Below the pieces are notes generated by a model that saw nothing but the letters and a program-made list of their open reading frames with translations, did not search any database and was not told the origin of the DNA. Positions 30,901 through 41,943 of a stretch of 47,072 nucleotides of DNA are shown here, piece after piece. Position numbers and translations under genes: made by a program. This DNA is from Porogramme epimiltina (lineage: Eukaryota > Basidiomycota > Agaricomycetes > Polyporales > Polyporaceae): positions 1 through 47,072 of the forward strand of contig FTLJ01000308.1 of NCBI GenBank assembly GCA_900155495.1, written 5' to 3'. The stretch's first letter is position 1. The number at the start of each line of letters is the position of its first letter.

Positions 30901-32770
30901 CTGAGAGCCTCTCTCCAGATCACATAGCACCTCCTCAAGAGATTGAGATACCTCCGTCGGTCATGAACTCGCCAATGCTCTCCCCTATGGGCAACGGTAT
31001 AACACCCATGACCCCCCCTCCCACCGACTTGGACATCGAACCCGCCGGTCGCCCTTCGCTACTCAAGGCTCTGTCGGGACTCTGGCCGCAGCAAGCACTG
31101 CCTCGGAATCCGTTCGAGATGGAGGCAGATGACCCCATGGCAGATCCCGAGCACATATTCCGCGACTCGTCCATGGTCGTCCGTACCGACGAGCCCACGT
31201 CTATCATCGCATTAGCTCTTAAGTAGGCACTCTGTCCGCTATCTTCTGTTATTGTTGCCTGATTACTTGCTAGTTCACCTCAGTACCGCGATATGCTGGC
31301 CAAATCCCGCGCAGAAAAGCGGATGGCACGCGAGTCTGGCGGTGAAGCTTTCATGCCAGATGACTGGTCTGTGGCCGAGTCGACATCGACGTGGGGCGTC
31401 GTTAATGTGGACAGCTCTGATGGTGCCGACCCTACAGAAGAGCTTCGGGTTCCATCGTCAAAGCTTCCGTGGGCGATTTGTGAGTGTTTTAATTGTCGCA
31501 GAAGTATCCCAGCTCACGGTCCGTCAAACAGCCTTTGAGAGTGGCGGGTTGACCATTAGCTGTACCATGCTGTATCCCGAACAGTTCGATGCGTTGCGAC
31601 GCACATACGACTGCGAGCGAAGCTTAATCGAGTCACTTGCGCGATGCGTCAAGTTCGATGCTAGCGGTGGAAAGTCTGGATCAGCATTCCTGAAGACACT
31701 GGGTGTGTCTAGATCCAGATACCTTGCATGCACAGAGAGCACATCACTAACGTCTGGCCCAGATGATCGTTTCATTGCCAAAGAGCTGTCCCGGGCTGAA
31801 CTCCAAGCAATGGAGACGTTTGCTCCGGCATACTTTGATTACATGTCTTCCGCCGTGGTGGCTAACGTTCGTGCTATGCTGCACCCTGATGTGGACTCTT
31901 CCTAACGGCACCAACAGCGTCCGACATTACTCGCTAAGATCTTCGGATGCTTCAAGATCACATTCCGGAAGTCACAGAAGCACCAGAGCGGCAGCAAGTC
32001 GAAGGTCACACAGATGAATTTGCTAGTCATGGAGAATTTGTTCTACGACCGTCATTTCTCCAAGGTATATATGCGATAAGGTCACTTGCCGCCCTTGTTG
32101 TACTAAAGAGTTGCTTGGGCAGATCTACGACTTAAAGGGCTCGACTCGCAACCGTCATGTCCAATCAACCGGTCGGGAGAATGAGGTCCTCCTTGACGAG
32201 AACCTCGTGCAGAGTAAGCTTGGCCCTTCTATCCAATGTGGCGCCGCAGCTGATCTCTCAATACAACAGCTGCTCACCTGACTCCATTCTATCTCCGCGA
32301 GCACTCCAAGCGAATCTTACGCGGCGCTCTCTTTAATGACAGCAAATTTTTGGCTGACATCAACGTCATGGATTATTCTTTGGTCGTAGGAGTTGATAGT
32401 GTGAAAAACGAGCTTGTCGTCGGTATTGTCGGTATGTTGAAGTGTGCTATATTGTTTTCGTTTCACTCATATTCTCTTTCAAGACTACATTCGTACGTAC
32501 ACTTGGGACAAGAAGCTAGAAAGTTGGGTGAAGGACTCTACCTTCCTCGGCGGCGCGAACAAAGGAGAGCCTACCATCATCGGTCCCAAGCAGTACAGGC
32601 ATCGCTTCTTGAGTGCCATGGAGCGTTACTTCCCACTGGTAAGTCTCAACAAATGGCAGCTCTACCTTACTAACATTAACCTCTCGCAGGTCCCCGATCG
32701 GTGGATGAAGCAGCATGACGCCCCGGAAGAAGAGGGAAACAGCCTTCTTGAGCTATGGCCCGATTGGTAG
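24993..32770 (+). CDS. FAB1: phosphatidylinositol-3-phosphate 5-kinase Fab1/PIKfyve
   Basis: Thirteen exons (24993-25599, 25649-25753, 26049-26790, 26851-29869, 29922-31222, 31274-31479, 31532-31702, 31763-31866, 31918-32064, 32123-32213, 32270-32431, 32484-32638, 32690-32770) give 2296 residues, close to yeast Fab1. It makes PI(3,5)P2 on vacuole and endosome membranes. A Ser-rich N-terminus is followed by a FYVE finger at about 203-275 ([35 protein letters not shown]) that binds PI3P. The chaperonin-like domain comes next ([30 protein letters not shown]), then the Cys-rich region ([25 protein letters not shown]). The C-terminal kinase shows [48 protein letters not shown] and [13 protein letters not shown]. 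The acceptor for exon 6 (GCTAG at 31273) was chosen because it gives [15 protein letters not shown]. Intron 2 is 295 nt, far longer than its neighbours. Confidence 0.95.
29675..29714. repeat. CAAGAG hexamer microsatellite inside FAB1
   Basis: About six copies of CAAGAG, one changed to CAAGCG, encode an alternating Gln/Glu run between the Cys-rich region and the kinase domain. The length is a multiple of three, and the repeat is likely to vary between strains. Confidence 0.8.
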
Positions 32771-32944
32771 AGGCAGGTGGTATCAGTGTTCAGATCCACT
32801 ATGCTACACATATGTTGTCGATGGATATTTTCTGTCCCTTTCACACTGGACATTTTTTCTTGCATCATGTACTAAGATACCCTGTATGATACAGTTCTAT
32901 CGGATCCGGAGCGATAAGACATACACATCCACCATATACATGTA

Positions 32945-34795
32945 TTACAACTTGCGCAACTTTGCCTGCTCCTTCTGATCAAGAGAATGCGATTGTTGCC
33001 GAGCCTCTTTTGAGAAACGTTCTTTGGTCGCCTTCTTGTCTGTACGTCGTGCCTGACGATCTGCCTTAATAGCCTGCTTTCGTGCCTTTTTTTCTTCAGC
33101 AGTTTCGTTTTTCGGACGTGTGACGGTAACACGAGCGGCTGAAGACAGGGTTAGCAGGCCATGAGACAAGAGAATGTAGTATAGATGTCTTACGTCTGAG
33201 CTCCTCCTCGTCCGTAGCCGAAGAATCCGTGAGAGGCCTGACTTGCGGAGAGGGTATTCCGAGCACAGAAGGAAGACCGGTTTTGGAGTCTAATCGAATC
33301 TTTGGGACAGGCTTGTCGTTGCGTGCTCGGATGAGTCTTGGATGGTTCTCGAGATTACTGTAGGTCGCTACGAATGAATTAGTGTGTGTTGTAGTTACAA
33401 TGATAATGTGTTTCGCGCTCACTCAGGATTGTTTCACAGTCCCATCGGTCCTTCCTGTCGTCTACATCGAGGGGCATCAGAATGTCGCCATCTTCCGACT
33501 CGCTCTCCTCGGCATCCCGCAATTTGGCCTCTCCGAGAGCCTTTCGGACCGTGTCGAGCTTCTCTGTGGCGGAACCAGGGAGAGTTGGTCGCATCTTGCC
33601 CGCAACAACCTCATAATTGTCCAGGAACTCGTCCATCATATCCTCGAAATCGGCACGAGAGGCAATTAGGTCGGGAACTTCGTCTAAGTCGTCTAGCGAT
33701 AGTTCCTCCTCTTCTGACGAATCGTACTCGCGCTGGATCTAATCATCTGGTCAGATTTCTTTCTGACAGTCGGGAATGTCTGGTTACACGAACCTGCTCG
33801 AAGCGCTCATCCAGCACAGTAAGGTGCTCGTTCCTCCACATCGAGGAGCTGCTCATACTGTAGCCTGACGCGTCCGACGCTCCCTTTCTTCGACGTTTCT
33901 TGGCTCCAAGGACAATTAGTTGAGGAAGTGTTCCAATGGTGTCGCCGCCTTCTGAGTATCCGTCCAGGTCGGACAACCCGTCTTCCTGAGAGCCTGATTG
34001 ATGTTCGCTCTTAAAGCGGGCAAATCTTGCCTCCCAAGATTCTTCTGTGCCGTCGGCGACGTCGTCCGCGTCTTGCCCAACAATAGCTTCCTCATCATCG
34101 TTTAAACCCTCCTCACGAAACTCGAATTGAACATCGTCCTCTGTGCCACGTTCTCCGTCCGCGACTAGCTCTCCGAAGAAGTCGTCGTCCATGCCATCGT
34201 CCACAAATGCGTCGTCCTCCAGTGCTTCTAAAGCCTGTCGAAGGTGTGGATCCATGTCAGGCTGGAAGCCTGCAATAGAGGCAGGGATATTCTGTTGGGT
34301 CTCATAATTTCTGGGCAGCTCGGATTTAGACGGGAGGGTGTCTTCGGGGAGGTCGAGCAGGGCGATCGGATCCTTGGCCTTCCCTTTCCCTTTCGTCTTG
34401 GTCTGAGGCGCTTCCAGCCAGATACTATCGACGCCATCCTCTTGCAGACCAACCGGTTTAAGATGTTGCATATAGTCATAGCTAGTGTCGTCGAAGTAGA
34501 TGCCGTATGCGGCTGCCTCTCCGATGTTTGACCTCTCCTTGTCGTGCGCAAGGTCGCCGGGTGAGATGAGCCGCTCTAGATCGGCTCGAGACTTTCCCTG
34601 GAAGATATAATGAGATTATTGGTGTACCGTTTGAGTATAGAGTGACTGCGGTACCTTTGCAAGGTTGCCCCTGTGTACGGCCTTCAGGACATGCTTGCTT
34701 GCTTCGGGGTCGTGGATAAGAGGGTCGCGCTGAGAGCGGTGGACGACCTGAAAGTGTTGCGCTCCAGGTTGGCGGAAGATGGACTTCGGGGGCAT
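32945..34795 (-). CDS. LTV1: LTV1, 40S ribosome biogenesis and export factor
   Basis: Five exons (34795-34655, 34597-33794, 33738-33423, 33367-33194, 33138-32945) give 542 residues. MPPKSIFRQPGAQHFQVVHR followed by SQRDPLIHDPEASKHVL is the conserved LTV1 N-terminus. A long acidic middle (DDAFVDDGMDDDFFGELV, SDLDGYSEGGD) is next, then ASRADFEDMMDEFLDNYEVV and ETILTTYSNLENHPRLI, and a very basic Lys/Arg/Glu C-terminus (KKARKQAIKADRQARRTDKK). LTV1 rides on pre-40S particles with Rps3 and leaves after phosphorylation late in cytoplasmic maturation. The frame is also open upstream of the chosen Met to 35032, with readable sequence, but the family start fits at 34795. It converges on FAB1 with 174 bases between stops. 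Confidence 0.92.
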
Positions 34796-35258
34796 AGCGT
34801 AGAGAAGCAAGAGAGGGTGGTCGAGTGGAGAGGTCTGGCGGACGAGACCAGATTTTTCGTCGGTGCTGTAGATCGGAGGATCGATCTCTAACCCTAAGAG
34901 ACATGCCCGATCGGGAACCCGGAGCACGATGCAGTCAGCGTCTGTATTATGTAATCCGGCTTTGAGTTGGACTCGGAGTCGATGGCCTCTCATCGTCGTT
35001 GTCGCCTCTGACCACGGTCCTCCTCCAGCCACCCTGCTTGTTTCTACCCCTGCACCCTTGCTTCTTTCTGCTGACCTGGTATACTACTACTGGAAGGCAA
35101 CAATCTGTGTCCCTAAACGCGCGGAGGCGACTGTTCTTTCGACATAGTCCTAATTCATGCAGAGGGAGCATATCCGCAGAGGCTTCTCTATATACGTGTC
35201 TTTTCTTCCCAATCCTCTTCTGAGTGGCGGAACTGACACATACTGGCGTATATACTAG
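34796..35258. promoter_or_regulatory. shared 5' region of LTV1 and TAF2; TAF2 first exon not settled
   Basis: The region must hold the LTV1 promoter and the TAF2 promoter and first coding exon. An ATG at 35157 gives MQREHIRRGF and reaches a GTGTCT donor, resembling the RGF-x-HQKV entry of TAF2, but the phase does not match the next acceptor (35258) by one base. On the minus strand the LTV1 frame stays open to 35032. Confidence 0.4.
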
Positions 35259-38200
35259 TCACCAAAAGGTGGTCCTTGAGGTGGACTTTAGTGGTAGCCT
35301 ATGGGTATGATTCCTTCCTCGTCGCGTTCTCTACCGTTGTAAACGGTCCCATTTGTAGGGTTACACGGAGATTACTGTTGTCCCAACGAGCAAGGATCTC
35401 AAGACAATCCATCTACACGCTCGCCAGTGTGGTGAGCACCAGCTTCCGATCCTCCGTCGCGTCTACTGTCCTTATAACGCGTCGGCGTGCAGTCATCCAC
35501 AACGTCACAGTTGGATCCCACTCGGCAGATTTTGTCCATGGGGACCCGCTTGCGTCGTTGAGCGTATCTAACCAGGATGTTCACAACCACCCGGAACTGA
35601 AGAGGAAACTGTATTCCGCGCTACAAGAGGGCGATGAGGGAGAGTTGTCCATTGCCATCCCGAAGGAAGTTTCTCTGAGGCAATCCGGCAATAGGGCGAT
35701 TTCTGGGTTGATCAGCGAGGGTGCGATGGCTTCACCTACTAACTATCATATATGTGCTCACTACGACGTACAGCCGCCACCCCCGAGCCTCAGACTCCGG
35801 GCCACCCTGCACAACAAGCCGCACCCGTACCAGAATTCACGCCAATCCTCGTGAATATCACCTATAGCATCAAGAATCCGGCTGATGGCGTCCAATTCGT
35901 GATACCGTCCGAGTCGTATCAAACCGTGAGTTGTGCTCTCCGCTTGACATGCTATTACTTATGCTTCCTCAGCGAGTACCTCATGTATTCACCACACCTT
36001 CCTCACCCGATACGGCGCGCTGTTGGGTACCTTGTGTGGACAACCTGTGGGAGAAATGTACTTGGGACTTCGAATTTACCGTCCCTCGTTCGCTGGAACA
36101 GCAAGATTCCCTGTCCGACGACGAGGATGAGGGCGCCCAAACCGATTATCCCACCATTGTCGTGTGTAGTGGCGAACTTGTGGAGCAGGTGTGTCTTGAT
36201 TGTGGGCTTACAACGGGGTTTTCGCCAACCGTTTTACACACAGGTTTCGCATCCCTATAATTCGAGCAAGACTATTTTCGTCTTCTCACAGCCAACCCTC
36301 ACGTCGGCCCAACATATCGCGTGGGCAGCAGGCCCCTTTCATACCCACGCCATTCCCGCAGATCTCAGCTCTGCAGAGGACGCCTCTGGGACAGCCCAAC
36401 CCGTCATGCATGCATTCTGCTTGCCTGGACACGAGACGTTCTTGACTAACACGGTGGCCTTCATGCGTTCGGCTATGTGCTTTTACGTGAACGAATTCGG
36501 ATCGTATCCATTTGGCTCTCACAAGCTCGTTTTCGTTGAAGAGATGCCCACACAACGCTTTGACGCGGCTACACTATCGCTTGTGTCAGTCGACCTACTT
36601 CACGGTGAAGACGCTATCGACCCGGTCTACGAGACTCGACATAGTCTCAGTCACGCACTTGCCTGCCAGTGGATCGGTATAAACATTCAACAGAAGATGT
36701 GGTCCGACGCTTGGCTTGTGAACGGTCTCGGTCTCTACATTACCGGTCTCTACATGCGCAAGATCTTCGGGACAAACGAGTACCGTTTTCGTCTGAAGAA
36801 GGACATGGAGCGCGTCATTGAGCTCGACACAGGCTCTATGCCTCCAATCTGTCAGCCCCAATCACTTGACCCTCCAGACCCTTTCAACATTTCCTTCATG
36901 AATCTCAAATCACCCCTCGTCCTTCACATCCTCGACCGTCGACTAGGAAAATCTGGAACATCCCTGGGACTTTCCCGCGTTCTTCCCAAGTTATTTCTGT
37001 CCGCCATCAGCGGGGAAATGGCGAACAATCTAATCTCGACCCATTCCTTCTTGCGAATGTGCAGGAAGGTCAGTGGCATCGACCCGCGCTCCTTCGCAGA
37101 ACAGTGGATATACGGGAGTGGTTGTCCAACATTCGGCTTCTCTGCGTCGTTCAACCGTAAGAAGATGGCCGTCGAGATCACTATGCGACAGGACGCTCCT
37201 GCTTACAAGCATTTGGAGAACAACGAGATAGGGAAGGCCATGATGAAGCCCGTCCCGTTCTTCGAGGTAAGCTGTGCGACCGTTCCTGCTTCGTCCGCGC
37301 TTAACGCATACTTGACAGGGCCAAATGACGATTCGTATCCATGAAGCCGATGGGACCCCTTACGAGCACGTCTTGGACATCCGGAGCCCCTTCAAGCGCT
37401 ACGAAGTTCCTTTCAACACGAAGTACAAGCGAGTTCGGCGGAACACCAAGCGTTATTTGGCACGTCAAGCTGCAGCCCAAGCTGCCGCTGAAGGTGACGC
37501 CGATGCTGCTGCCGCTATGGACATGGTAGACATGGGATTTGGTTTGGAGATCTGGGAAAAAGAGCAGGAACGGGAGAATTGGAAGGTTGCCGATTGGACA
37601 GAGGAGGATGAGCAGAACATGGCCGGTCAGACGTACGAGTGGATTCGCATTGACGCAGACTTCGAGTGGATTGCGGCCATAGCATTCGACCAGAAGGACT
37701 ACATGTGGGTCTCACAGCTACAGCGTGACCGGGATGTCGTCGCACAGTATGAGGTATGTCGGCCAATCTGTAATCGAAGGATAATTATTCACAAACTTGC
37801 TCTAGGCCATCATGGTTCTTTCAAAGACCCCAAATGCCATCATCTCCAGCACGTTGACGAAGACGGTATTAGTGACAAACTACTACTACCGTATTCGTTG
37901 CGAGGCTGCGGCTGCACTTGTCAATGTAAGTCTCGAATGTACGCGTATTGTAATCTGCCGGGTCTCAGTTAGCCATCTTAGTGCGCCCACCCACGGTTAG
38001 AATGGCTAGGGCTGTTCCACCTGTTCAAGCTCTTCATTCGGTATTGCTATGAGCCCGAGGACCCCAAGGCAGATCTCTTCAACCACACGTACGTTCCACG
38101 GCCGAACGACTTCAGCGACATCGCAGAGTACTTCGTACGAAAGGTATGTATCTGTTTTGAGCATAATTGATACCAACCTGCTGACCTTTTTCGCAGAGCG

Positions 38201-41200
38201 TCTTAACGTCGATTTCGAGGGTACGGTTCGAGAACGGGAAGACGCCTCCGGTCATTCGTCAGTTCTTGGTCGATCAACTCAGGTTCAACGACAACACTCT
38301 CAATCCAGTAAGTTTGGTTTGCGTTTTTAGGTCAATGGCCGTGCTCATCACTGCCATAGTATGCGGATGCATTCTACATATGTAGTATCATCTCAGCGTT
38401 GGGCTGCTCCCTGGTCTCTACTCTCCCTCCAGAGCGCGGAGAGTTTACATCGAACGATTCTGGTCCAGTCCACGACCCACAAGATATGGAGCTATTGAAG
38501 GGTGCGGTTTCTGAGGTTGACAGGTACCGGAGCATGGATCGTCTTATCCCAACTTTCCATAACGTTGTGACCGTGGCTGTCATCGAGGTAGGCCATGCTC
38601 CGTGACATACAACGAATTACCCTTACACTTTGGCAGTTCCACATCCTTCTCAGTCTTGCTAGCCTAGTCCCGCATGACCCCCGACCCTTCTTCCCTTTGA
38701 CTCGGTATGCCTCCTCCCATGTCATAGTCTTGCTTCACCAGCTGATCTGTATCGCTTTAGGGAGGGCAATTACGTTCAAGTCCGTATTGCTGCTTTCGAC
38801 TACCTCTTCCTCGGCAAGTGGTACGCTCTCAAGAATATGCGTTACATTCTCTCTATCATGGCGCACGACTCGTCTCGTATTGTGCGTCGACATGTAGCCC
38901 GTAGCGCATGTCAAAGTTTGGCGCTGTTGGTCAGCATGGGTGAGATGAAAACTTCCAAGGAAGCGGATTCGCTTTTGATCGAAGAGGATGGAAATGGTGG
39001 CGAGAAAGTCAAGGAGAACAAGAAGAGTGAGATGGACCTTATGATCAAGGCGTTGCGGAAAGACCGGGAGGTTGGCAAGAACGAAGCAATTCGCGAGTTC
39101 CTCATGCCCATCGCCTCGTACGTCCTCATCATTATGACCATATATATGTATAATCTCACCTCGCCACCATTCCAGAGCGACAGACACTGATTGTGAAGTC
39201 CGTTGGTGTTTGTTGAAACTCGCTGACCTCCTTATTCGGGGCTCAGAGGAGGCACCCCCCAAGGTCACTATCCACCTCCCTCCTACTCCAGTCACCGAAG
39301 TCGCGCCGCCCCTACCTCCTGTCAAGATCCCTAATAAGAAAGCCTCGGTACCGGTGAAATCCGGAGGCACTCCCGTCAATAGCCCTCGCGCGTCGTTCAC
39401 GATCCCGCCGAAGCTGAAGCTAGTCCCAAGCGGCTCTCATGCCGACGTCTCAAGCCTCTCGACGCCTCAGACGGCTGTTAGCAAGCGGAGCGGAGAGTTT
39501 TCGGTGCCTAAGGTCCCCGCCAAGGCCGCTCATTCTGAGAAGGAGAAGAAACCATCGAAACCAGTCCCGAAGGTCGTTCCGAAGGCGCAGTCAAGCGGAA
39601 TGAGTCTAAACGACCTGCGCGGGTGCAGAAATGCGCTCAAGAAGCTTCAGACCAACAAGAAAGCAGCTGTCTTCCTGCAACCCGTGGATCCAGTCAGAGA
39701 CCGTGCGCCGAAGTGAGTATCCGATCGTTACTCGTTTCGATATTCTGCCACTGACAACACTGGTAGTTATTTTGACATCATCAAATCGCCGATGGATCTC
39801 AGTACCATGAGCGTGAAGCTAGAGCAGGGAAAGTATCAGGATAGGTTTGCGTTCGAGGGCGATTTCAAGCTCATGATCAACAACGCGATGACGTACAACA
39901 TGCCGGGGAGCTTTGTTCACAACGAAGCCGCATCTCTAGATTCCTTCTTTGACAAACGTATGTGCTTGGTAGCCTGTACACACCCCGTCAGTGATTGATC
40001 ATCTATTGCACAGTATGGGTGAAGATCAACAAGACATTGGAGGTAGCCAACAAAGCGGCTGCTCAATCACAATCGGCTCCTCCTCCGCCACCTCCCGCCA
40101 TCCAGATTCCTGCCACTTCTAAGCTTGCGAAGGTTCACGCACCCTCTCCGTCGTCGGCCGTCCCCACGATCAAGCTCAAGATCGGCAGTGGGCCTCCAGC
40201 TCCTAATGGCACAACGGCTCCTGCTCCCTCAAAGCCTGCTCCGAAGCCCAAAGCCAAGAAACCGAAGGAGCCGAAGCTATCCGAGGTCCCACCACCGGCT
40301 CGGGCCTCCGCTCCCGCTCCTCTCCCAGCGTATGATGATCTTGACGATGGAACCGCCGACCTACTGGAGGAAATCATCGCGGTTGAGGAGGAACGTAAGC
40401 AGAAACAATCTTCCTCGAGGGAGAAGGACCGCGACAGACTAGTGCCTCCTCCCCCTAACGAGAAAGGCAAGGAGCGACAGGCTCCCAAGATTGTTATCGG
40501 AAAGCGAAAGGCAGACACGACTGAGGATGAGATCCTCGCTCTCGCCACACCAGCAAAGAAGGAACGAGCTGCTCCCGGACCGTCTTCCACTCCCGCCCCA
40601 GCTCCTGCCCCTCCCCCAGCCCTCTCCAAGCGTGTAGAATCCCCTGCTCCGGTGAAGAATGGTGTCGTATCACAGAAGATCAAGGACAAGTCCCACAAGC
40701 CTTCTCCGAAACCATCTCCCCCAGCCACCGAAGTGGTCCCACCACCGGTCCGACTAACGGTCAAGGGGAAAGAGAAGGACGCCTCGCGCCAAGCGACACC
40801 GGCCAATGGGAAGACGAAGCGGGCCGCGTCGACGCTTGTGAACGACAAGAAGTGTCGTGATATCCTCCGTATGCTTATGAGCAAGCAGGAAGCGTTTATC
40901 TTCAAGCAACCGGTAGACCCTATCCAAGACGGGTGCCCTACGTGCGTGTTATCGGCGTTCATAAAAGAATGATGCATTTATACTTCGTACCTAGATACTA
41001 CGAAGAGATCAAGGAGCCTATGGATTTTGGCACTATGAGCACTAAGCTGGACGAGAACAAGTACACCACGATGGAGGAGTTCGGAAGGGACGTAGAGCTC
41101 ATCTTCGCCAACTGCCGACAGTTCAACCCCCCAACGACGTACCCTGTTCAATGTGCCGATACGCTCGAGCGGATCTGGAAGAAGGAGTGGTCGAAGGCTA

Positions 41201-41672
41201 TGGAGAAGAAACTCTCTTACCAAGAAAAGAGGGGCCTACAGGGCATGCTCAAGCAGATCGTCGGCGAGCAGGTGTACGTATACTTGTTTTTTCAGCATAT
41301 CCCGGAGGAGTAACAGTGTCCACATGCAGATCTTGGGTATTCAGAGAGCCTGTCGATCCCGTCGCTCTCGGTATACCAACGTACTTCGACGTCATCCCGC
41401 GTAAGGACGCGCGAGATCTACGAACTATCCAGACGAAATTAAACCAAGACAAGTACGAGTCGGTGGATGCACTGGAGGCCGACCTCGACTTGATGATCAA
41501 CAATGCGATCCTGTTCAACGGCGCGGATTCTGACGTAGGTCTCATGGCGGTTAACATGCAGAACCGGTACCGAGAGCTTCTGACCGGGGTGCGTGGCCCC
41601 GGGGGTGGCGGAAAGCGCAAGGGGTCAGAGATAGGAAAGCCTCCACCGGCGAAGAAGGCGAAGCTGGTTTGA
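35259..41672 (+). CDS. TAF2: TFIID subunit TAF2 with three C-terminal bromodomains (5' end not settled)
   Basis: From 35259 eighteen exons join in frame to about 1830 residues: ends 35304, 35431, 35720, 35925, 36188, 37266, 37753, 37925, 38143, 38307, 38587, 38704, 39117, 39712, 39957, 40941, 41273, 41672; starts 35259, 35359, 35493, 35774, 35973, 36244, 37319, 37806, 37982, 38197, 38360, 38637, 38761, 39176, 39767, 40014, 40995, 41330. The M1-aminopeptidase-like part shows HQKVVLEVDFSG, KTIHLHARQC, RCWVPCVDNLWEKCTW and SLSHALACQWIG, where the zinc-binding HExxH is absent, as known for TAF2. HEAT-like repeats follow to about residue 1085. Three bromodomains then appear at about 1210-1315, 1585-1700 and 1700-1800, each with PVDP and the acetyl-lysine Asn (TYN, QFN, LFN). 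TAF2 helps TFIID bind core promoters; the bromodomains would add acetyl-histone reading. A linker rich in Pro/Lys/Ala separates the first and second. Confidence 0.92.
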
Positions 41673-41889
41673 GGGCACTGGAAGGAGGATGTACACTGCT
41701 GGGATCTCGGACTGACATCGATCCGATACGCTTTGTTGTTTGCAATTGCTAGTCGCGTTCTGCATACCTGTACAACATATAATACACACCACGGCTGCTC
41801 TAGTACTTTGGATATGGGAATGCTCACGATGATGTCATTATCTAATTGCGATCTAGGACAATGTCTTGGCGTTGGCGGACGGCGACGCA
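41673..41889. other. intergenic between TAF2 and HET-C
   Basis: Holds the 3' flank of TAF2 and the upstream part of the HET-C promoter. I see no gene. Confidence 0.45.
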
Positions 41890-41895
41890 TATAAG
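41890..41895 (+). promoter_or_regulatory. TATA-like element of the HET-C gene
   Basis: TATAAG inside GACGCATATAAGCAGC lies 54 bases before the start codon at 41944. Confidence 0.45.
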
Positions 41896-41943
41896 CAGCG
41901 GATATCGACTGCGAAGGCCGCACCTCTCTCTGCGACCGCATCG

